From Scandinavium goeteborgense (lineage in GTDB: Bacteria > Pseudomonadota > Gammaproteobacteria > Enterobacterales > Enterobacteriaceae), in assembly GCF_003935895.2 (NCBI RefSeq), contig NZ_CP054058.1, positions 1,364,001-1,428,000 on the forward strand: a stretch of 64,000 nt of DNA, in the 5' to 3' direction. Made by a program: the position numbers and the translations under genes. Numbering within the stretch: the stretch's first letter is position 1; each line of letters starts with the position of its first letter. The notes under the pieces were generated by a model. It made no database searches and had not been told where the DNA came from. It saw only the letters and a program-made list of their open reading frames with translations. This document shows, one piece after another, positions 58,267-64,000 of the stretch.

Positions 58267-58932
58267 ATGCCATCATTGAGTAAAGAAGCTGCGCTGGTTC
58301 ATGAGGCGCTGTTAGCGCGTGGTCTGGAAACGCCGCTACGTCCCCCGGTTGATATGGATAATGAATCACGCAAGCGTCTGATAGCCGGTCATATGACCGA
58401 AATTATGCAGCTGCTCAATCTCGATCTCAGTGATGACAGCCTGATGGAAACGCCGCACCGCATCGCTAAAATGTACGTCGACGAAATCTTCTCTGGTCTC
58501 GATTACGCTAACTTCCCGAAAATCACCGTCATTGAGAATAAAATGAAGGTTGATGAAATGGTGACCGTGCGCGATATCACCCTGACCAGCACCTGCGAAC
58601 ATCACTTTGTCACCATCGACGGCAAAGCGACCGTGGCCTATATCCCGAAAGAGTCGGTGATTGGCCTGTCGAAGATTAACCGCATTGTGCAGTTCTTTGC
58701 CCAGCGACCGCAGGTGCAAGAGCGTCTGACACAGCAAATCCTGACCGCGTTGCAGACCCTGCTGGGTACCAATAACGTGGCAGTTTCTATTGATGCCGTG
58801 CATTACTGCGTGAAAGCGCGTGGCATTCGTGATGCGACCAGCGCCACGACCACCACGTCGCTCGGTGGACTGTTTAAGTCGAGCCAGAACACCCGCCAGG
58901 AGTTTCTGCGCGCCGTTCGTCACCATAATTAA
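58267..58932 (+). CDS. folE: GTP cyclohydrolase I
   Basis: The product is 221 aa (E. coli 222). It converts GTP to 7,8-dihydroneopterin triphosphate, the first step of folate synthesis. Zn ligands are visible in [11 protein letters not shown] (Cys and His) and in [11 protein letters not shown] (Cys); the substrate-binding [20 protein letters not shown] is intact. CAGGAG lies 8 bp before the ATG. yeiB follows after 20 bp. Confidence 0.97.
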   Translation: MPSLSKEAALVHEALLARGLETPLRPPVDMDNESRKRLIAGHMTEIMQLLNLDLSDDSLMETPHRIAKMYVDEIFSGLDYANFPKITVIENKMKVDEMVTVRDITLTSTCEHHFVTIDGKATVAYIPKESVIGLSKINRIVQFFAQRPQVQERLTQQILTALQTLLGTNNVAVSIDAVHYCVKARGIRDATSATTTTSLGGLFKSSQNTRQEFLRAVRHHN

Positions 58933-58952
58933 TTGTTAAAAGCAGGTACTTA

Positions 58953-60110
58953 ATGGAGCGAAACGTCACGCTGGATTTTGTTCGCGGCGTCGCTATTCTT
59001 GGGATCCTGCTGCTTAATATCGTTGCCTTTGGCTTGCCAAAGGCGGCGTATCTCAATCCTGCCTGGTACGGCGAAATCACTCAACGCGATGCGTGGACGT
59101 GGGCCGCTCTCGACCTGTTTGCGCAGGTCAAATTCCTGACGCTATTTGCTCTCCTGTTTGGCGCTGGCCTGCAGTTGCTGCTTCCTCGCGGTAAACGCTG
59201 GATCCAGGCGCGGCTTTCGCTTTTGGCCATACTCGGTTTCGCCCACGGGCTGCTGCTCTGGGACGGCGATATTCTGCTGGCCTATGCGCTGGTGGGCCTG
59301 GTTTGCTGGCGAATGGTGCGTGAAGCGCAAAGTGCCAAATCGATGTTTAACACCGGCGTGGTGCTGTATCTGATTGGCATCGCGGTGCTGGTGTTCCTGG
59401 GGCTTATCTCCGGCGATACGCCGAACCGTTCGTGGGTGCCCGATCTCGCTAACCTGCAATACGAGCAGTACTGGAAGCTGCAAGGCGGCATGGAGGCTAT
59501 CAGTAATCGCACGGCTATGCTGTCGGATAATCTACTGGCGCTCGGCGCGCAGTACGGCTGGCAGCTGGCAGGCATGATGCTGATGGGCGCGTCACTGATG
59601 CGCAGCGGCTGGCTGAAAGGCCAGTTTAGCCTGTTGCATTATCGTCGGGTGGGCGCGCTGCTGATAACCTTTGGCGTGCTGATAAACCTGCCCGCGACAA
59701 TCGCACAATGGCATTTTGACTGGTCTTACCGCTGGTGTGCGTTCTTGTTACAGGCTCCGCGCGAACTGGGTGCGCCGTTTCAGACCATCGGTTACGCCGC
59801 GTTAGCCTACGGTTTCTGGCCACAAATCTGTTCTTCACGTCTGGTGGGGGCGATTGCCTGTGTCGGGCGTATGGCGCTGTCCAACTATCTGCTGCAAACC
59901 CTTATCTGCACCACGCTGTTCTACCGGTTTGATTTGTTTATGAAATTCGACCGGTTGACGCTGCTCGCCTTTGTGCCAGCCATTTGGCTGGTGAATATCC
60001 TGTTCTCCGTTATCTGGCTGCGCTACCGCCGTCAGGGTCCGGTGGAATGGCTGTGGCGGCAGTTGACCGCACGGGCTGCAGGGGTATCCATTTCTAAAAC
60101 ATCCAGATAA
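58953..60110 (+). CDS. yeiB: YeiB, DUF418 inner-membrane protein
   Basis: The 385-aa product has about ten membrane helices. It opens MERNVTLDFVRGVAILGILL, the typical DUF418/acyltransferase-3-like start, and ends with the DUF418 domain (FDRLTLLAFVPAIWLVNILF). Its function is unknown. It is co-transcribed with folE as in E. coli and its end overlaps the galS control region. Confidence 0.92.
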   Translation: MERNVTLDFVRGVAILGILLLNIVAFGLPKAAYLNPAWYGEITQRDAWTWAALDLFAQVKFLTLFALLFGAGLQLLLPRGKRWIQARLSLLAILGFAHGLLLWDGDILLAYALVGLVCWRMVREAQSAKSMFNTGVVLYLIGIAVLVFLGLISGDTPNRSWVPDLANLQYEQYWKLQGGMEAISNRTAMLSDNLLALGAQYGWQLAGMMLMGASLMRSGWLKGQFSLLHYRRVGALLITFGVLINLPATIAQWHFDWSYRWCAFLLQAPRELGAPFQTIGYAALAYGFWPQICSSRLVGAIACVGRMALSNYLLQTLICTTLFYRFDLFMKFDRLTLLAFVPAIWLVNILFSVIWLRYRRQGPVEWLWRQLTARAAGVSISKTSR

Positions 60111-60140
60111 CGATCTGGATCACAATCATTAACAAAACGG

Positions 60141-60156
60141 ATGTAACCGTTTCCAT
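60141..60156. promoter_or_regulatory. Gal operator upstream of galS
   Basis: ATGTAACCGTTTCCAT fits the GalR/GalS operator pattern (GTGTAANCGNTTNCAC). It predicts autoregulation of galS. Confidence 0.75.
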
Positions 60157-60159
60157 CAG

Positions 60160-60175
60160 TGTGACCTTCTTCACG
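60160..60175. promoter_or_regulatory. CRP site upstream of galS
   Basis: TGTGACCTTCTTCACG matches 9 of 10 fixed positions of TGTGA-N6-TCACA. It lies 4 bp from the Gal operator and about 90 bp before galS. A weaker right half-site (GGATCACA, near 60117-60124) lies upstream. Confidence 0.7.
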
Positions 60176-60265
60176 TAGTCCTTGCCCACTCGCTGCCAGA
60201 ATAGCCACCTTGCTCAACACAGGGGGTGACTGTGAGTTGCTGCCATTTTCAACAGGACGGTGGTT

Positions 60266-61291
60266 ATGATCACCATTCGTGATGTGGCCCGCCATGCGGG
60301 TGTTTCCGTCGCGACCATTTCCCGCGTGCTGAATAACAGCCCGCTTGTCAGTCCTGAAACCCGGGAAATCGTAATGAAAGCCGTCTCGGAGCTGGGGTAT
60401 CGGCCCAACGCCAACGCGCAGGCATTAGCGACCCAGGTCAGCGATACCATCGGTGTAGTGGTGATGGACGTCTCGGATGCGTTTTTCGGGGCACTGGTCA
60501 AGGCTGTCGATACCGTTGCTCAGCAGTTTCAGAAAAACGTGCTGATCGGCAACAGCTATCACGAAGCGGAAAAGGAACGTAACGCCATTGAGGTGCTGAT
60601 TCGCCAGCGCTGCAATGCGTTAATTGTGCATTCCAAAGCATTGAGCGACGCAGAGATCAGCGAATTCCTCGAGCACGTTCCCGGCATGGTAATGATTAAC
60701 CGCATTGTGCCGGGTTATGAACATCGCTGCGTCGGGCTGGATAACGTCAGCGGCGCCATGATGGCGACGCGGATGCTACTTAATCAAGGGCATACCCGCG
60801 TGGGTTATTTGGCCTCGAGTCATGGCATTGAAGATAACCAGATGCGTCAGGAAGGCTGGCTGCGCGCGATGAGCGAGCAGGGCATTGTTGCGCCGGAGTC
60901 CTGGATTGGCACCGGCTCACCGGATTTGCAGGGTGGCGAAGCGGCGATGGTCGAGCTGTTGGGGCGCAATCAGGGTCTGACGGCGGTGTTTGCCTACAAC
61001 GACAACATGGCGGCCGGGGCGCTGACGACGCTGAAGGATAACGGCATTGCGGTGCCACAGCATCTGTCACTCATTGGTTTCGATGATATTCCGATTGCCC
61101 GTTACACCGATCCGCAACTGACGACGGTGCGATACCCGATTGTGTCGATGGCAAAACTGGCGACGGAGCTGGCATTAATGGGCGCGGCGGGGAAGCTCGA
61201 TCCTCTGGCAACCCACTGTTTTATGCCGACCTTAGTGCGTCGTCATTCGGTGGCATTGAAGCAATCTGTGGGGTCGATCACTAACTTATAA
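60266..61291 (+). CDS. galS: Mgl repressor and galactose isorepressor GalS
   Basis: The 341-aa LacI-family repressor has the N-terminal [23 protein letters not shown] and hinge, followed by a periplasmic-binding-like domain. It is GalS rather than GalR because it is adjacent to mglBA and matches E. coli GalS throughout ([19 protein letters not shown]). It binds galactose/fucose and represses mgl and galP. The ATG two codons after an upstream in-frame ATG is chosen, by alignment with E. coli. Confidence 0.95.
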   Translation: MITIRDVARHAGVSVATISRVLNNSPLVSPETREIVMKAVSELGYRPNANAQALATQVSDTIGVVVMDVSDAFFGALVKAVDTVAQQFQKNVLIGNSYHEAEKERNAIEVLIRQRCNALIVHSKALSDAEISEFLEHVPGMVMINRIVPGYEHRCVGLDNVSGAMMATRMLLNQGHTRVGYLASSHGIEDNQMRQEGWLRAMSEQGIVAPESWIGTGSPDLQGGEAAMVELLGRNQGLTAVFAYNDNMAAGALTTLKDNGIAVPQHLSLIGFDDIPIARYTDPQLTTVRYPIVSMAKLATELALMGAAGKLDPLATHCFMPTLVRRHSVALKQSVGSITNL

Positions 61292-61300
61292 AGTGCCGTG

Positions 61301-61316
61301 ATGTAACCGCTTTCAA
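61301..61316. promoter_or_regulatory. Gal operator of mglBAC
   Basis: ATGTAACCGCTTTCAA matches the GalS operator at E. coli mgl and lies 2 bp before the CRP site. Confidence 0.85.
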
Positions 61317-61318
61317 TT

Positions 61319-61334
61319 TGTGAGTAAATTCACA
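61319..61334. promoter_or_regulatory. CRP site of mglBAC
   Basis: TGTGAGTAAATTCACA is a perfect CRP consensus (10 of 10). With a -10 TATGAT at 61356-61361 and a start near 61368 it is centred at about -41.5, a class II activator position. A leader of about 207 nt separates the start point from mglB. Confidence 0.9.
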
Positions 61335-61574
61335 GTATCTTAACATTCGCCTGTCTATGATGTCAGCGTTTGTAAGGCTGAAACACTATGTAACGGTGAT
61401 TGATCACTTTTAGTAGTGCAATAAAGCGCTAAGCAATCAATTAAACGCACGTTGGAGCGTTACCGAACACGGAAGAGGATTTTTGGATTAATTTTACTTC
61501 GGCGGTCAGTAACAATTCATTAACGTTGTGCCTGCCGACATAAGCTACCCTGCATAAAAATAACCGGAGATACC

Positions 61575-62573
61575 ATGAATAAGAAGGTGTTAACCCTGTC
61601 CGCTGTGATGTCTTGCATGTTGTTCGGTGCCGCTGCTCATGCAGCTGATACCCGTATCGGCGTAACCATCTATAAATATGACGATAACTTCATGTCTGTG
61701 GTGCGCAAAGCGATCGAGAAAGACGGCAAATCAGCGCCAGACGTTCAGCTGTTGATGAATGACTCGCAGAACGACCAGTCAAAACAGAATGACCAGATCG
61801 ACGTCCTGCTGGCGAAAGGCGTGAAAGCGCTGGCCATCAACCTCGTTGACCCGGCTGCGGCAGGCACCGTCATCGAAAAAGCACGTGGTCAGAACGTGCC
61901 GGTGGTGTTCTTCAACAAAGAGCCGTCCCGCAAAGCGCTGGACAGCTATGACAAAGCCTTCTACGTCGGGACTGACTCTAAAGAGTCTGGCGTAATCCAG
62001 GGCGACCTGATTGCTAAACACTGGGCGGCTAACCCAAATTGGGACCTGAACAAAGATGGTCAGGTTCAGTTCGTGCTGCTGAAAGGCGAGCCGGGCCACC
62101 CGGATGCCGAAGCGCGCACCACCTACGTTATCAAAGAGCTGAACGAGAAGGGCCTGAAAACCCAGCAGTTGCAGCTGGATACCGCAATGTGGGATACCGC
62201 TCAGGCTAAAGACAAAATGGACGCATGGCTGTCCGGTCCTAACGCTAACAAAATCGAAGTGGTTATCGCCAACAACGATGCGATGGCAATGGGCGCAGTC
62301 GAAGCTCTGAAAGCACACAACAAATCCAGCATTCCTGTGTTTGGTGTGGATGCGCTGCCAGAAGCCCTGGCGCTGGTGAAATCCGGTGCAATGGCCGGTA
62401 CCGTGCTGAACGATGCAAACAACCAGGCGAAAGCCACCTTTGATCTGGCGAAAAACCTGGCTGATGGCAAAGAAGCCGCAGCAGGAACCAACTGGAAAAT
62501 CGAGAACAAAGTGGTTCGCGTTCCTTACGTTGGCGTCGATAAAGACAACCTGGCTCAGTTCATCGGTAAGTAA
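61575..62573 (+). CDS. mglB: Galactose/glucose-binding periplasmic protein MglB
   Basis: The 332-aa product has a signal peptide ending AAHAA, with the mature protein [20 protein letters not shown]. It contains the Ca2+ site loop DLNKDGQVQ and sugar-binding residues as in E. coli MglB (332 aa). It binds D-galactose and D-glucose for MglAC transport and for the Trg chemoreceptor. First gene of the mgl operon. Confidence 0.97.
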   Translation: MNKKVLTLSAVMSCMLFGAAAHAADTRIGVTIYKYDDNFMSVVRKAIEKDGKSAPDVQLLMNDSQNDQSKQNDQIDVLLAKGVKALAINLVDPAAAGTVIEKARGQNVPVVFFNKEPSRKALDSYDKAFYVGTDSKESGVIQGDLIAKHWAANPNWDLNKDGQVQFVLLKGEPGHPDAEARTTYVIKELNEKGLKTQQLQLDTAMWDTAQAKDKMDAWLSGPNANKIEVVIANNDAMAMGAVEALKAHNKSSIPVFGVDALPEALALVKSGAMAGTVLNDANNQAKATFDLAKNLADGKEAAAGTNWKIENKVVRVPYVGVDKDNLAQFIGK

Positions 62574-62580
62574 TATCTCG

Positions 62581-62646
62581 GGCGCGCTTGCCGCGCCAGT
62601 TTTAGAAACAATGAAACATCTCCCGTGCTGGATAGTCAGCACGGGA
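62581..62646 (+). other. Stem-loops in the mglB-mglA intercistronic region
   Basis: Two hairpins follow the mglB stop: GGCGCG-CTTGC-CGCGCC (62581-62597, then AGTTTTAG) and a perfect 10-bp stem TCCCGTGCTG-GATAGT-CAGCACGGGA (62621-62646). They probably stabilise the abundant mglB message and reduce read-through to mglA, giving the excess of binding protein typical of such operons. Confidence 0.7.
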
Positions 62647-62672
62647 AAACATTCGCGCAGCCAGGGTTAACT

Positions 62673-64000
62673 ATGGTCAGCAATAAAACAGAATCGTCAG
62701 GCGAAATCTTGTTGGAAATGAGCAATATCAACAAGTCATTTCCCGGCGTCAAAGCGCTCGATAATGTTAATTTAAAAGTGCGTCCGCATTCCATTCACGC
62801 ATTAATGGGAGAGAACGGCGCTGGTAAATCGACATTATTAAAATGTTTGTTTGGGATCTACCAAAAAGATTCCGGTAGCATTATTTTTCAGGGAAAAGAG
62901 ATCGACTTCCATTCCGCGAAAGAAGCACTTGAAAACGGTGTTTCGATGGTGCACCAGGAATTGAACCTGGTTCTCCAGCGCTCGGTGACGGATAATATGT
63001 GGTTGGGGCGCTATCCGACCAAAGGTGTATTTGTCGACCAGGACAAAATGTACCGTGATACCAAAGCGATATTCGATGAGCTGGATATTGATATTGACCC
63101 TAACGCGCGCGTGGGAACTTTATCTGTATCGCAAATGCAGATGATCGAAATTGCTAAAGCGTTTTCGTATGACGCCAAAATTGTGATTATGGATGAACCG
63201 ACGTCTTCCTTAACGGAAAAAGAAGTCAATCATCTGTTTAAGATTATCCGTAAACTGAAAGAGCGTGGCTGCGGTATTGTTTATATCTCGCATAAAATGG
63301 AAGAAATTTTCCAGCTGTGCGATGAAATTACCATCCTGCGTGACGGACAGTGGATTACCACTCAGCCGCTGGAAGGGCTGGACATGGACAAGATCATCTC
63401 GATGATGGTGGGCCGTTCACTGAACCAGCGCTTCCCGGATAAATACAACACGCCGGGTGAAACGATCCTTGAGGTGCGTAACCTCACGTCGCTGCGTCAG
63501 CCGTCAATTCGTGACGTTTCCTTTGATCTGCGTAAAGGGGAAATCCTGGGTATCGCGGGTCTGGTCGGGGCGAAGCGTACCGACATCGTGGAAACGCTGT
63601 TTGGTATCCGCGAAAAGTCAGGCGGTACGATTACCCTGCACGGTAAGAAAATTAATAACCATAGCGCGAACGAAGCCATTAACCACGGTTTCGCGCTGGT
63701 GACGGAAGAGCGTCGTTCGACAGGGATTTACGCGTACCTGGATATCGGTTTTAACTCACTGATTTCCAATATCAAGAATTACCGCGGCAAAATTGGCCTG
63801 CTGGATAATTCCCGCATGAAGAGCGACACCCAATGGGTCATCGACTCCATGCGTGTAAAAACCCCTGGGCACCGGACGCAAATCGGTTCGCTTTCCGGTG
63901 GTAACCAGCAGAAGGTTATTATTGGACGCTGGTTATTAACGCAGCCGGAAATTTTAATGCTGGATGAACCTACGCGCGGAATTGACGTTGGCGCTAAGTT
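62673..64000 (+). CDS. mglA: Galactose/methyl galactoside ABC transporter ATPase MglA (3' end cut by window)
   Basis: The first 442 codons are present and run off the window end. It is a duplicated sugar-type ATPase. The first module has Walker [11 protein letters not shown], the signature in TLSVSQMQM and Walker [11 protein letters not shown]. The second module is degenerate at Walker A (GLVGAKRTD), keeps SLSGGNQQK and [14 protein letters not shown]. This asymmetry is normal for MglA/RbsA/XylG. Expected full length is about 506 aa. AGGG lies before the ATG. Confidence 0.96.
   Translation, partial: MVSNKTESSGEILLEMSNINKSFPGVKALDNVNLKVRPHSIHALMGENGAGKSTLLKCLFGIYQKDSGSIIFQGKEIDFHSAKEALENGVSMVHQELNLVLQRSVTDNMWLGRYPTKGVFVDQDKMYRDTKAIFDELDIDIDPNARVGTLSVSQMQMIEIAKAFSYDAKIVIMDEPTSSLTEKEVNHLFKIIRKLKERGCGIVYISHKMEEIFQLCDEITILRDGQWITTQPLEGLDMDKIISMMVGRSLNQRFPDKYNTPGETILEVRNLTSLRQPSIRDVSFDLRKGEILGIAGLVGAKRTDIVETLFGIREKSGGTITLHGKKINNHSANEAINHGFALVTEERRSTGIYAYLDIGFNSLISNIKNYRGKIGLLDNSRMKSDTQWVIDSMRVKTPGHRTQIGSLSGGNQQKVIIGRWLLTQPEILMLDEPTRGIDVGAK

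Overview
The window is chromosomal DNA from a member of the Enterobacteriaceae. Almost every gene is a close, full-length homologue of an E. coli K-12 gene from the rcsB-ompC-yej-yei-mgl segment and most are in the same order: rcsB/rcsD, micF, ompC, apbE, ada, alkB, yojI, mqo, eco, proL, yejM, yejL, yejK, rplY, radD, rsuA, bcr, yejG, yejFEBA, pdeN, mepS, lpxT, yeiR, yeiQ, yeiP, yeiW, setB, fruBKA, nfo, yeiH, yeiE, lysP, cirA, fghA, folE, yeiB, galS, mglBA. The content differs from K-12 at several joints, so an Enterobacter/Lelliottia/Citrobacter-like genus is more likely than Escherichia. I cannot name the species from sequence alone. No pseudogene, insertion sequence, prophage or CRISPR array was seen.

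Layout. 1-9.4 kb: Rcs phosphorelay, micF/ompC porin control, ApbE flavin transferase, the ada-alkB alkylation-repair operon and the YojI exporter. 9.5-12.2 kb: an MgtE-type Mg2+ channel and a SulP anion transporter, convergent and overlapping, not present here in K-12. 12.4-14.9 kb: mqo, ecotin and a 32-residue YoaK-like membrane peptide. 15.1-19.1 kb: three secreted DUF1254/DUF1214 proteins in three separate transcription units, sitting where K-12 has nap-ccm-narP, and bounded by tRNA-Pro(GGG). 19.5-23 kb: yejM/yejL, yejK, rplY. 23.2-25.1 kb: a compact operon of a secreted FAS1 (fasciclin) protein, an ECF sigma factor and an RskA-type anti-sigma factor, with an ECF-like promoter in front. 25.1-37.6 kb: radD, rsuA-bcr, yejG, the YejABEF peptide importer, pdeN, mepS. 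37.9-45 kb: lpxT, yeiR, a divergent yeiQ/uxuA-like hexuronate pair with an ExuR/UxuR-like operator, yeiP, yeiW, setB. 45-49 kb: the fructose PTS operon with Cra sites. 49-56 kb: nfo, yeiH/yeiE, lysP, cirA with a Fur box. 56-64 kb: fghA, a YbfB/YjiJ-type MFS gene, folE-yeiB, then galS and mglBA with paired CRP and Gal operator sites; mglA runs off the end.

The most interesting piece is the FAS1-ECF-RskA operon. It has the same three-part logic as mycobacterial sigK-rskA with the fasciclin-domain proteins MPT70/MPT83, and its candidate promoter has the SigK-like form. The DUF1254/1214 triplet, which replaces the nap-ccm block next to a tRNA gene, is the second accessory locus. All identifications rest on reading the translations and remembered family knowledge; no database search was run.
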